Shown: piece by piece, positions 1-7,433 of the stretch | Position numbering within the stretch: the first letter of the stretch is position 1 | How the letters are laid out: every line of letters starts with the position of its first letter | Source of the DNA: Dyella_B sp035486915 | Lineage (GTDB): Bacteria > Pseudomonadota > Gammaproteobacteria > Xanthomonadales > Rhodanobacteraceae | Assembly: GCF_035486915.1 (NCBI RefSeq) | Contig: NZ_DATHMR010000183.1 | Location: 1 to 12,122 of the forward strand | Reading direction: 5' to 3' | DNA: 12,122 bases | The notes under the pieces: generated by a model | Databases searched by the model: none | What the model saw: the letters and a program-made list of their open reading frames with translations, nothing else | Told to the model about the DNA's origin: nothing | Made by a program: the position numbers and the translations under genes

Positions 1-411
1 CGCACCGACATAGGCACCGATGTTCACGTAGCTCGGCATAAGCACGGCATCTTTGGCGATGTGCGCACCGCGCCGCACCAGCGCACCCGGCACCACACGC
101 GCTCCCAGACCTTGCAATTCATCATCGCTGCCATGCGCGAAACGCAACGGCACTTTGTCGAAAGCCAGCGCGGGACCGCCATCGACAACGCGGTTGCCAT
201 TGATTCGAAAATAAAGGAGTACCGCTTTCTTAAGCCACTGATTCACGGTCCAGCCGCCATGACCATCCGGCTGCGCCACGCGCTGCTCGCCCGATTCGAG
301 CAGATCAAGCACCTGACCGAGCGCCGGGCGCAGATGGGTTTCGATTTCGCTCTGGCTAAGATCGCTACGACGCTCGAAGGCGTCGTTGATCAGGCTTTCC
401 ATGGATTGCAT
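1..411 (-). CDS. dapD: 2,3,4,5-tetrahydropyridine-2,6-dicarboxylate N-succinyltransferase, partial (N-terminal 137 codons)
   Basis: DapD transfers a succinyl group from succinyl-CoA to tetrahydrodipicolinate in the cytoplasmic succinylase branch of lysine/meso-diaminopimelate synthesis. Read on the minus strand, the product begins MQSMESLINDAFERR, which lines up residue for residue with the E. coli DapD start. It then shows the family's WLKKAVLLYFRIN block (about residues 60-72), FDKVPLRFA (about 84-92), and LMPSYVNIGAYVGA at the cut edge, where the left-handed beta-helix begins. The remaining half, including the catalytic region, lies outside the window. The ATG at 411 is chosen over the ATG at 402 because it matches the homologue N-terminus; an in-frame TAG lies upstream and no other good start intervenes. 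The Shine-Dalgarno sequence is weak. The gene follows the PepSY-type gene by 84 bp, which leaves room for its own promoter. Confidence 0.97.
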   Translation of the reverse strand, partial: MQSMESLINDAFERRSDLSQSEIETHLRPALGQVLDLLESGEQRVAQPDGHGGWTVNQWLKKAVLLYFRINGNRVVDGGPALAFDKVPLRFAHGSDDELQGLGARVVPGALVRRGAHIAKDAVLMPSYVNIGAYVGA

Positions 412-437
412 GAGACGGGACTCGTATTCGGTTAAAA

Positions 438-468
438 GGCCAAGATTACATCGCCACGCCTAGGCATG
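438..468 (-). promoter_or_regulatory. Possible dapD promoter with a 14-bp near-palindrome
   Basis: On the minus strand a TGTAAT hexamer (plus-strand 445-450, five of six matches to the sigma70 -10 consensus) lies about 34 nt upstream of the dapD start. The -35 is poor: ACGTCA with a 16-bp spacer is the best seen. Directly upstream, at 455-468, is CACGCCTAGGCATG, a 14-bp inverted repeat with one imperfect position and a perfect GCCTAGGC core. It occupies the -35/-10 spacer, where an operator could sit. This is inference from sequence only. Confidence 0.3.
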
Positions 469-495
469 ACGTGTATGAATAAGCTTCCGCTTTCG

Positions 496-999
496 TCAGA
501 TAAGCGCGAGCACGATCGGAAACGCGACACCTGCCAGCAGAAGAAGACTGAGCAAGACGGGTTTGCGCGAATAACGATAGGCCATGTAGATACCGAGCAG
601 GGTCGACACGAACAATCCCAGTGCCACAAACGCAAAGAAGATTTTCAGCGGCAGCGGATTTTTCTCCGGCATGCGCGGCGCGTCCGGCGCGGCTTGCACC
701 GGTGCGACCGCGTTGGGGGCCGGCGCCGATGTCGAACTGGCCGCAGCAGGCTTTTGATGGTCCGCATCCGTAGGACGCGGCTTGTGCGTGGGAACGACCG
801 TGGTCTGTTTTTTGTGAACTTGCGCCAGGGTCACGAGCCACGCCGGCGGCTTGTAATCACTGCCTCGGGTCGTTTCGTGCAAGCTGAAAACCTGCAGGCC
901 GCCCGTTAACGCAAAAAACAACAGCGATGGCGCGATAAAAACGCCAACGTAAAGGTGAATTTGTCGGACCAGCTTGAGGAATTGATGGGACGCGGACAT
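496..999 (-). CDS. Small PepSY-associated transmembrane-type membrane protein
   Basis: A 167-residue membrane protein. The first hydrophobic segment (about residues 14-38, preceded by HLYVG and ending in ALTGGLQVF) has the look of the first helix of PepSY-associated TM proteins. The segment GLFVSTLLGIYMAYRYSRKP (about 128-147) resembles the last helix of that family, and a third hydrophobic stretch covers about 148-166. Between them is a linker (about 66-113) rich in Pro and Ala with scattered His. There is no recognisable PepSY domain, so it looks like the TM scaffold without the sensor or inhibitor domain. Full-length relatives are often linked to iron or siderophore reduction, but nothing here proves that role. 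The ATG at 999 is preferred over an in-frame GTG at 1023 because an AAGAAGG-like Shine-Dalgarno lies about 10 nt upstream. It is transcribed after glnD and before dapD. Confidence 0.8.
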   Translation of the reverse strand: MSASHQFLKLVRQIHLYVGVFIAPSLLFFALTGGLQVFSLHETTRGSDYKPPAWLVTLAQVHKKQTTVVPTHKPRPTDADHQKPAAASSTSAPAPNAVAPVQAAPDAPRMPEKNPLPLKIFFAFVALGLFVSTLLGIYMAYRYSRKPVLLSLLLLAGVAFPIVLALI

Positions 1000-1014
1000 G
1001 GATACGCAGCCTTC

Positions 1015-1073
1015 TTGGCCCACGGGGCCAATTTCAGGAAAGAGGATTCTCGATGACAGGTCGCGTGGCGACC
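1015..1073. other. Two short perfect hairpins between glnD and the PepSY-type gene
   Basis: The 84-bp spacer holds two inverted repeats. TTGGCCC (1015-1021) and GGGCCAA (1025-1031) form a 7-bp stem with a 3-nt loop. GGTCGC (1059-1064) and GCGACC (1068-1073) form a 6-bp stem with a 3-nt loop. In the minus-strand transcript the first hairpin lies immediately before the AAGAAGG Shine-Dalgarno of the membrane protein gene. Neither is followed by a T-run, so these are not standard intrinsic terminators. A role in mRNA end protection or translational control is possible but unproven. Confidence 0.45.
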
Positions 1074-1083
1074 CGGCGGGAAA

Positions 1084-3732
1084 TCATTCCTGGGCAGGTC
1101 CGATCCGCTCCACTAAAGCGTGCCACAGACGCTGCTGCTGTGTCTCCTCCAGCGGATTATTACGACGGTCGGTGAGCTGGAAGAAGTCCTCAACCCGCTC
1201 GCCGAAGGTGGCGATGCGTGCGTCATGCACGCGTACTTCGCAGGTCATCATCACCTGCGTGACGGCAGCGAGCAGGCCCGGGCGGTCGCTGCACACCAGC
1301 GCCATCTGCGTACGGCCGTCGGCCTGCTGGAAATCGATGCGCGGTGCCATCTGAAAGTGCTTCAGATGACGTGACATGCTGCGCCGTGGCGGCATGATCG
1401 GCGCGGACTGCGCCAGCGCACGCTGGAGCCGTTGATGGAGTTCATCGGCGCGCTCCGGGCTCGCGGGTTTCTGGTTTTCCGCCTCTAGCAGCAGGAACGT
1501 GTCCAACGCCTTGCCGTCGTTGGAGCTGAGCACGCGTGCTTCCATCACCGAGAAGTGCAGCCGGTCTAGCATGGCCGTCACGTTGGCAAACAAACCATCG
1601 CGATCGGGTGCGTAGACAAACAGCTCCGTGCTTCCGCGCACGGACATCGGATGCACGGCGATCAGCGGCAGTTTTCCGGCCGCGTCGAGAATGGCCGACG
1701 TCTGCCACGCAATTTGTTGCGGATGGTGACGAAGAAAACTCGATTCGGGAAATCCCGCCCAGATCTTCTCGACCGCTGTCCGATCGCGCCCTTCGGCCAT
1801 CAATTCTTGCATCGCGTTTTCGCGGCACGTCGCAATGCGCGTCGCCGCGCCGTGCGATGGCTTGGCTTCGCGCCGCAACGCATAGCGTGTCGTCGTGTAC
1901 AGATCGGACAGCAGTCGATCTTTCCACGCATTCCACAAACGCGGACTCGTACCGATGATGTCGGCAATCGTGAGCAGATAAAGCTGGCCAAGGCGTTCGC
2001 GGCCGCCCACAGCTTCGGCAAAACGATGCACGACATCCGGATCGGTAATGTCTTGCCGTTGCGCCGTTGTGCTCATCAGCAAATGCCAACGCACCAGCCA
2101 TGCTACGCGCTCGATGTCTTCGCTGGGCAAACCCAGCTTGCTGCCAAATTCGCGCGCATCCTCTTCGCCAAGCACCGAATGATCGCCGCCGCGTCCTTTT
2201 GCGATGTCATGAAACAGCGCAGCCAGCAGCATGATTTCGGGTTTGGGCAGAGTCGGCCAGATTTCGCAGGCCAATGGAAATTCGGTATGTGTCGCAGTAT
2301 CAGCAAAACGCGCCATATTGCGCAGTACGCGAACGGTGTGCTCGTCCACGGTGTACACATGGAAAAGATCGTATTGCATGCGGCCAAACACCTTGCCGAA
2401 CGCAGGCAGGATGGCAGCAAGCAAACCGTGGCGATTCATGCGCCATAGTGCTTCTACCGCAGGCGCTCCACGTTTGAGCAATTGTAGAAACGCCGACAGC
2501 GCTTGTGGGTCATCGGCGAGTTTGATGCCCACGATAGCTGTCGCCTGATGAATGCGGCGCATCGTATCGGCGGTAAATCCGATCAAACCTTTCTCATCGA
2601 GGCGTGCGATAAAAATCTCGACCATCGACGCGGGGCGCCGCATGAAAAGATCCGGATCGCGCACCGCGAGTCGTGAACCGTAACGAATGAAATCTTCACC
2701 CACAGGCTGCGCTGCGCACGGTGGCTCAAGCATTTCCTCAAAGCGGTCGGCGATCTGGATGCCAAGACGTTCTACCTGGCTGGCCGCGCGGTAGTAGCCC
2801 TGCATGAATTGCTCGACGCCAAGGTTTTTTTCATGTTCGTCTTCAAAACCGAGGCTTGCCGCAAGCGCGCGTTGATAGTCGAAAAGCAGCCGCTCTTCCG
2901 GACGACGCGCCTCCAGATGCAAGGCGAAGCGATAACGCCGTAACGTGGCTTCGGCCTGCAGCAATGTGTCGCACTCGGCGGGGTCGAGCAGGCCTTCCGT
3001 CACCATCTGGGGGAAATCGTTGGCGTGTGCGAGGCGTTGCCCCAACCAACGCAAGGAATCGATAGTGCGCAAACCACCGGGACCGTCTTTGAGATTGGGC
3101 TCAAGGTTGTAAGCGGTGTCGTCGAATCGCGCATGACGCGCATCGCGATCGGCAAGACGTGCGTGCAAATACGCTTTCGGCGGCCACATGTCCGGTGCAT
3201 CGACGATCGCGCGCAACGTCGCATCGAGCGTCGCATCGCCTGCAAGGCGTCGTGCGTCGAGCAACGTCGTAAACACACTCGCGTCCGCTGCGGCGAGCGA
3301 TTTGCATTGCGTGGGCTCACGCACGGCATGGCCTACTTTCAGGCCGATATCCCACAGCGTCGCGAAGCACTGCTCCAGCGCACGCAGACGCGATGCATCG
3401 GGGCGTTCGACCAGCGCAAGCAAATCGATGTCCGAATAGGGAAACAGCAGGCCGCGGCCGAAGCCACCAATGGCAAACAATGCTGCATCGGTCACTTCGC
3501 CAAGGCACGCCGTCCACACATGCGCAACGATGCGCGTAACCGAATCGCTGCGCCGGCGCGCTAACGCTACGGCGTCAGCACCATTGCGAAATGCGACAGC
3601 AATGCTGCGATCCAGATCGCCCAACAACTGGCGCAACGCACGGCGCGCTTCGGCTGACACGCCCGAACGAGGCACCGCGACAGGTAATCGCGGTATCGCT
3701 GGCAAGCTGACGGTGGTGACAGCCTCACTCAT
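1084..3732 (-). CDS. glnD: Bifunctional PII uridylyltransferase / uridylyl-removing enzyme
   Basis: GlnD is the glutamine sensor of nitrogen control. It uridylylates PII (GlnB/GlnK) when glutamine is low and removes UMP when glutamine is high. The 882 residues are near the E. coli length (890) and show the expected domain order. The nucleotidyltransferase motif is GGFGRGLLFPYSDIDLL at about 89-105, with catalytic Asp101 and Asp103. A GlnD-type linker follows (NLEPNLKDGPGGLR, about 209-222). The HD hydrolase domain has His465, His508-Asp509 in LFHDIAKGRGGDHS, and His550. Two C-terminal ACT domains start at about 702 (LFVYAPDRDGLFANV) and 809 (MALVCSDRPGLLAAV). The ATG at 3732 is the only sensible start, but its Shine-Dalgarno is weak and an 8-bp perfect hairpin lies 8 nt upstream. 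It lies downstream of map on the same strand with a 68-bp gap. No catalytic residue appears to be missing. Confidence 0.98.
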   Translation of the reverse strand: MSEAVTTVSLPAIPRLPVAVPRSGVSAEARRALRQLLGDLDRSIAVAFRNGADAVALARRRSDSVTRIVAHVWTACLGEVTDAALFAIGGFGRGLLFPYSDIDLLALVERPDASRLRALEQCFATLWDIGLKVGHAVREPTQCKSLAAADASVFTTLLDARRLAGDATLDATLRAIVDAPDMWPPKAYLHARLADRDARHARFDDTAYNLEPNLKDGPGGLRTIDSLRWLGQRLAHANDFPQMVTEGLLDPAECDTLLQAEATLRRYRFALHLEARRPEERLLFDYQRALAASLGFEDEHEKNLGVEQFMQGYYRAASQVERLGIQIADRFEEMLEPPCAAQPVGEDFIRYGSRLAVRDPDLFMRRPASMVEIFIARLDEKGLIGFTADTMRRIHQATAIVGIKLADDPQALSAFLQLLKRGAPAVEALWRMNRHGLLAAILPAFGKVFGRMQYDLFHVYTVDEHTVRVLRNMARFADTATHTEFPLACEIWPTLPKPEIMLLAALFHDIAKGRGGDHSVLGEEDAREFGSKLGLPSEDIERVAWLVRWHLLMSTTAQRQDITDPDVVHRFAEAVGGRERLGQLYLLTIADIIGTSPRLWNAWKDRLLSDLYTTTRYALRREAKPSHGAATRIATCRENAMQELMAEGRDRTAVEKIWAGFPESSFLRHHPQQIAWQTSAILDAAGKLPLIAVHPMSVRGSTELFVYAPDRDGLFANVTAMLDRLHFSVMEARVLSSNDGKALDTFLLLEAENQKPASPERADELHQRLQRALAQSAPIMPPRRSMSRHLKHFQMAPRIDFQQADGRTQMALVCSDRPGLLAAVTQVMMTCEVRVHDARIATFGERVEDFFQLTDRRNNPLEETQQQRLWHALVERIGPAQE

Positions 3733-3762
3733 GAAGAAAACATCGCTGGAAGTTCAGCGATG
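3733..3762 (-). promoter_or_regulatory. Perfect hairpin plus T-rich tract in the glnD leader (map-glnD spacer)
   Basis: CATCGCTG (3741-3748) and CAGCGATG (3755-3762) are perfect complements separated by a 6-nt loop. In the minus-strand transcript the hairpin is followed by TTTTCTTC and then directly by the glnD ATG. The layout resembles a weak intrinsic terminator or attenuator after map. It could also mask the glnD ribosome entry region, since no other Shine-Dalgarno is visible. The structure is seen in the sequence; the function is inferred. Confidence 0.5.
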
Positions 3763-3800
3763 AGCGTACCGCAGACGATGTGATGACTAGCAGCGTGCGC

Positions 3801-4565
3801 TCAGGCATCCGGCCACGGCGTGAGGATCTCGAAGCCGTCGTCCGTCACGGCAATGGTGTGCTCCCACTGCGCGGACAAGGAATGATCCTTGGTGACCACG
3901 GTCCAACCGTCGGGCAATTGCTTAGTCTGCGGCTTGCCCGCGTTGACCATCGGTTCGACGGTGAAGGTCATGCCCTTCTGCAGCACGACGCCGGCACCGG
4001 GCTTGCCGTAATGCAGAACTTGCGGTTCGTCGTGATAAACCTTGCCGATACCGTGGCCGCAGTACTCGCGCACGATCGAGAAACCGGCCGCTTCGGCGTG
4101 TTTCTGGATCGCATGGCCGACATCGCCCAGTGTCGCGCCAGGGCGGACGGTCTCAATGCCGCGCATCATCGCTTCGTGGGTGGTTTCCACCAGACGTTTG
4201 GCCAATACACCAGGTGCGCCGACGTAGTACATGCGGCTCGTATCGCCGTGCCAGCCGTCTTTAATCACGGTGACATCGAGATTGATGATGTCGCCGTCCT
4301 TGAGCATCTTGCCTGGGCTAGGAATGCCATGGCAGATCACGTGGTTGACCGACGTGCACAGGGTCTTGGGAAACCCGTGATAGCCCACGTTCGCGGGGAT
4401 AGCCTTCTGCACGTTCACGATGTGCTCGTAGGCCAGGCGATCCAGGTCTTCCGTGGTTACGCCCGGCTTGACGTGCTCCTTGAGCATGGCCAGCACCTCG
4501 GCCGCCAGCTGGCCGGCGACGCGCATGCCTTCGAGGTCTTGGGCTGATTTGAGGGTGATTGCCAT
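3801..4565 (-). CDS. map: Type I methionine aminopeptidase
   Basis: Map removes the initiator methionine from nascent cytosolic proteins with small second residues. The 254-residue product has every expected active-site residue at the same numbers as the E. coli enzyme: metal ligands Asp97, Asp108, His171, Glu204 and Glu235, plus His79 (VICHGIPS) and His178 (KVYHDEP). The N-terminus, MAITLKSAQDLEGMRVAGQLAA, is the classical type Ia start without a zinc-binding extension. The same reading frame stays open for 93 more codons upstream, to 4844. That stretch has no family similarity and covers the opposite-strand rpsB promoter, so the ATG at 4565 is chosen. A short GGA element lies about 5 nt before it. 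It is the first gene of the leftward block, divergent from rpsB, and is followed after 68 bp by glnD. Confidence 0.97.
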   Translation of the reverse strand: MAITLKSAQDLEGMRVAGQLAAEVLAMLKEHVKPGVTTEDLDRLAYEHIVNVQKAIPANVGYHGFPKTLCTSVNHVICHGIPSPGKMLKDGDIINLDVTVIKDGWHGDTSRMYYVGAPGVLAKRLVETTHEAMMRGIETVRPGATLGDVGHAIQKHAEAAGFSIVREYCGHGIGKVYHDEPQVLHYGKPGAGVVLQKGMTFTVEPMVNAGKPQTKQLPDGWTVVTKDHSLSAQWEHTIAVTDDGFEILTPWPDA

Positions 4566-4609
4566 AATTCCAGTGTCATATGGTGGCAAAGTCCCCAAAA
4601 ACCAGTGAC

Positions 4610-4646
4610 TTGCCGCGAAGCCTCGGCCCCGGCTATAATTTCCGGG
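4610..4646 (+). promoter_or_regulatory. Strong sigma70-type promoter of rpsB-tsf
   Basis: A perfect -10 hexamer TATAAT is at 4634-4639. A -35 candidate TTGCCG at 4610-4615 (four of six matches) gives an 18-bp spacer. The region just upstream contains A-rich runs (4596-4601) that could act as an UP-like element. Transcription should start near 4646, leaving a leader of about 230 nt before rpsB. It lies between divergent map and rpsB and is the best promoter in the window. Confidence 0.75.
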
Positions 4647-4873
4647 TTTTGCAGACCCCATCGAAGCCTTTACGGGCTCGAGCGGCGCAAAACTGAAGAG
4701 GGATTGTAACCGCCTAGCGCTACAAGCCCAACCAATGCCACACACGTATCGGCACCGTCTTCGGGGTGCTGCGGTCGTCCTTCCCAAACAACGGACATCG
4801 CGGTCGAAGCTGGGGATACGTGGAGGTCCCAACCCCCGGGCCACAAAAAAAGGCCCATTGCAGGAGTAACACC
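4646..4873 (+). promoter_or_regulatory. Long structured rpsB 5' leader, candidate S2 autoregulatory region
   Basis: About 228 nt separate the predicted start of transcription from the rpsB ATG. The leader contains a hairpin at 4750-4771 (arms CGGCACC and GGTGCTG, one G-T pair) and another at 4838-4856 (GGGCC, loop ACAAAAAAA, GGCCC). The second ends 5 nt before the strong AGGAG Shine-Dalgarno at 4862-4866. In E. coli and other gammaproteobacteria, ribosomal protein S2 represses rpsB-tsf through a structured leader RNA. This leader has the right size and position for such an element, but I have not matched it to the known consensus. Confidence 0.45.
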
Positions 4874-5770
<897 letters not shown>

Positions 5771-5783
5771 GTCTTAAACATGT

Positions 5784-5812
5784 TGCCGGGGCTTCTTAGC
5801 GACGCCCCGGCA
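5784..5812 (+). other. Perfect intercistronic hairpin between rpsB and tsf
   Basis: TGCCGGGGC (5784-5792) and GCCCCGGCA (5804-5812) are perfect 9-bp complements with an 11-nt loop. No U-tract follows, so it is not a typical terminator. Sitting in the rpsB-tsf gap, it could slow exonuclease decay, partly attenuate transcription, or set different levels of S2 and EF-Ts. The structure is certain from sequence; the role is inference. Confidence 0.65.
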
Positions 5813-5836
5813 CTCTCTAGAATTACCGAGGAAGCC

Positions 5837-6718
5837 ATGAGCAATATTTCCGCACAACTGGTCAAGGAACTGCGCGAGCGTTCCGGCGCCGGCATGATGG
5901 AGTGCAAGAAAGCGCTGGTCGAAAACAATGGCGACATCGAAATCGCCATGGAATGGCTGCGCAAGTCGGGCCTGGCCAAGGCCGACAAGAAGGCTGGCCG
6001 CGTGGCCGCTGAAGGCCGCGTGGTGGCCGCCCAGGGCGCTGACAGCGCCGTGCTGGTCGAAGTGAACAGCGAAACCGACTTCGTCGCCAAGGACGCCAGC
6101 TTCGTGAAGTTCAGCGACACCGTCGCCGACGTCGCGCTGAAGTCCGGCGCCAACGACGTGGACGCCCTGAAGGCGACCGCCTTCCCCGGCTCCAGCTCGG
6201 TGGAAGAAGCCGCCAAGGCGCTGGTCGCCACCATCGGCGAAAACATTCAGGTCCGTCGTATGGCCCGCGTGTCGAACAACGGTATCATCGGCAGCTATGT
6301 GCACGGCGGCCGCATCGGCGTACTCGTTGCACTCAAGGGCGGCAACGAAGAACTCGCCAAGGGCATCGCCATGCACGTGGCGGCGATGAACCCGGCCTAC
6401 GTACGCGCTGAAGATGTGCCCGCCGACTTCCTGGCGAAGGAAAAGGAAATCGCGCTGAGCCAGATGTCCGACAAGGAAAAGGCCAAACCGGCCGAGATCC
6501 TCGAAAAGATCATCGGCGGCAAGGTCAACAAGATCGTGTCCGAAGTCACCCTGCTCGGCCAGACCTACGTGTTGGACACCAACACCTCGGTAGCCGACGT
6601 GCTGAAGAAGGAAGGCGCCGATGTGATCTCCGTCGTTCGTCTCGCCGTCGGCGAAGGCATCGAGAAGGTTCAGGACGACTTCGCTGCCGAAGTGATGAAG
6701 CAGGCAGGTCTGGCGTAA
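5837..6718 (+). CDS. tsf: Translation elongation factor Ts
   Basis: EF-Ts is the guanine nucleotide exchange factor that recycles EF-Tu from its GDP form. The 293-residue product is close to the E. coli length (283). It shows the N-terminal UBA-like module (about 1-55) with the signature LRERSGAGMMECKKAL at 12-27. The EF-Tu-contacting Asp81-Phe82 lie in VNSETDFVAKD. The core subdomains follow, including the MHVAAMNP motif at 179-186 and a coiled-coil region around 195-240. The ATG at 5837 is chosen because the protein then begins at the conserved family start, preceded by GAGGAA at 5828-5833. An earlier in-frame ATG at 5780 falls before the intercistronic hairpin and lacks homology. It is co-transcribed with rpsB and ends at a strong terminator 21 bp downstream. 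Confidence 0.98.
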   Translation: MSNISAQLVKELRERSGAGMMECKKALVENNGDIEIAMEWLRKSGLAKADKKAGRVAAEGRVVAAQGADSAVLVEVNSETDFVAKDASFVKFSDTVADVALKSGANDVDALKATAFPGSSSVEEAAKALVATIGENIQVRRMARVSNNGIIGSYVHGGRIGVLVALKGGNEELAKGIAMHVAAMNPAYVRAEDVPADFLAKEKEIALSQMSDKEKAKPAEILEKIIGGKVNKIVSEVTLLGQTYVLDTNTSVADVLKKEGADVISVVRLAVGEGIEKVQDDFAAEVMKQAGLA

Positions 6719-6739
6719 TTCGCCAACGCTTGATTGCAC

Positions 6740-6768
6740 AAAAGGCCACGGGAAACCGTGGCCTTTTT
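6740..6768 (+). terminator. Rho-independent terminator of rpsB-tsf, possibly bidirectional
   Basis: AAGGCCACGG (6742-6751), a GAAA loop (6752-6755) and CCGTGGCCTT (6756-6765) form a 10-bp perfect stem that runs into a T-run at 6764-6768. Preceding A residues extend the pairing. On the minus strand the same stem is followed by TTTT, so it may also stop transcripts of the convergent VOC-family gene. Confidence 0.92.
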
Positions 6769-6831
6769 GTTTGTGCGATTAAAAAACCATTCTCGATGAG
6801 CGGCAACGCTCTGCCGAAATACTTTTTTTCT

Positions 6832-6859
6832 CGTCATTCCAGCGAAAGCTGGGATGACG
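6832..6859. repeat. REP-like palindromic repeat
   Basis: CGTCATTCCAGC, a GAAA loop and GCTGGGATGACG form a 12-bp inverted repeat with a single mismatch. The sequence is of the type widely scattered as extragenic palindromes in proteobacterial genomes; translated, such copies give the familiar VIPAFAGMT string. It lies in the tsf-VOC spacer next to a T-rich run (6823-6829). It has no coding role and could help end the minus-strand VOC transcript. Confidence 0.75.
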
Positions 6860-6895
6860 GCATCACGCAGCTGAACATCGACGCTAAGCATGGAA

Positions 6896-7321
6896 TTATT
6901 TGACGATCGGAACGACACTCGCGGTGCGCTTTTTTGCAGGCTGCAACAAATCCCAGCGATTACCGTAGAGATCTTCAAACACCGCCACGGTCCCGTACGA
7001 CTCTTCGCGCGGCTGCTCCAAAAAACGCACGCCGCGCGAACGCATGATGTTGTAACGCGCGTAAAAATCGTCGACGCGTAAAAACAGAAAGACGCGCCCG
7101 CCCGCCTGCTCGCCCACGCACGTGTCCTGTTCGCTGTTGCTCGCCAAAGCAAGCAGCAGGCGCGTTTCCTTCGCGCCCGGCGGAGACACCAGCACCCAAC
7201 GCTTGCCCTTCCCTAACGGCGTATCCTCGACAAGTTCGAAATCCAGGCATTCCGTATAAAACGCAATCGCCTCATCGTAATCGCGCACGAGCAGCGCAAC
7301 GGCGGCGATGGCATGTTCCAT
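6896..7321 (-). CDS. VOC-family (glyoxalase/bleomycin resistance/dioxygenase fold) protein
   Basis: A 141-residue single-unit vicinal oxygen chelate protein. It opens with the beta-alpha pattern IAAVALLVRDYDEAIAFYTE (about 5-24), continues with a lactoylglutathione-lyase-like first half (CLDFELVEDTPLGKGKRW), and has the second module FLFLRVDDFYARYNIMRSRGVRFL (78-101). It ends with the near-invariant family turn written here as FEDLYGNRWDLLQ (115-127), where most members have DPDGN. Substrate cannot be told from sequence; members include glyoxalases, antibiotic-binding proteins and dioxygenases. The ATG at 7321 is chosen because the family homology begins there and a GGAG lies about 7 nt upstream. 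The open frame continues to 7471 but runs through the pyrH promoter. It reads opposite to its neighbours, convergent with tsf and divergent from pyrH. Confidence 0.88.
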   Translation of the reverse strand: MEHAIAAVALLVRDYDEAIAFYTECLDFELVEDTPLGKGKRWVLVSPPGAKETRLLLALASNSEQDTCVGEQAGGRVFLFLRVDDFYARYNIMRSRGVRFLEQPREESYGTVAVFEDLYGNRWDLLQPAKKRTASVVPIVK

Positions 7322-7370
7322 GAAAAGCTCCGAGTAGTGACCCTGGGATGAAGCATAGAACTGTCCCGCG

Positions 7371-7406
7371 CTGACGTGCGCATCGACCTCCGCTACAATG
7401 CTCGCG
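7371..7406 (+). promoter_or_regulatory. Promoter of pyrH
   Basis: CTGACG at 7371-7376 (four of six -35 matches) and TACAAT at 7394-7399 (five of six -10 matches) are separated by exactly 17 bp. Transcription would start near 7406, leaving a leader of about 28 nt that contains the pyrH Shine-Dalgarno GGAG at 7425-7428. It fits a separate transcription unit after the tsf terminator. Confidence 0.65.
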
Positions 7407-7433
7407 TTTTGCACCACACAATCCGGAGCCTCC

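Noticed and set aside
1000..1023. GTG start at 1023 for the PepSY-type membrane protein
   Set aside because: The added residues (MGQEGCVS) are encoded by the hairpin and Shine-Dalgarno region of the better ATG start at 999.
4566..4844. In-frame 93-codon upstream extension of map on the minus strand
   Set aside because: It has no resemblance to methionine aminopeptidases, overlaps the opposite-strand rpsB promoter and leader, and the family start with correct active-site numbering falls at 4565.
5774..6739. 321-aa open frame antisense to tsf
   Set aside because: It is a shadow of the tsf coding frame, rich in His/Val/Gly from reversed codons, with no family features.
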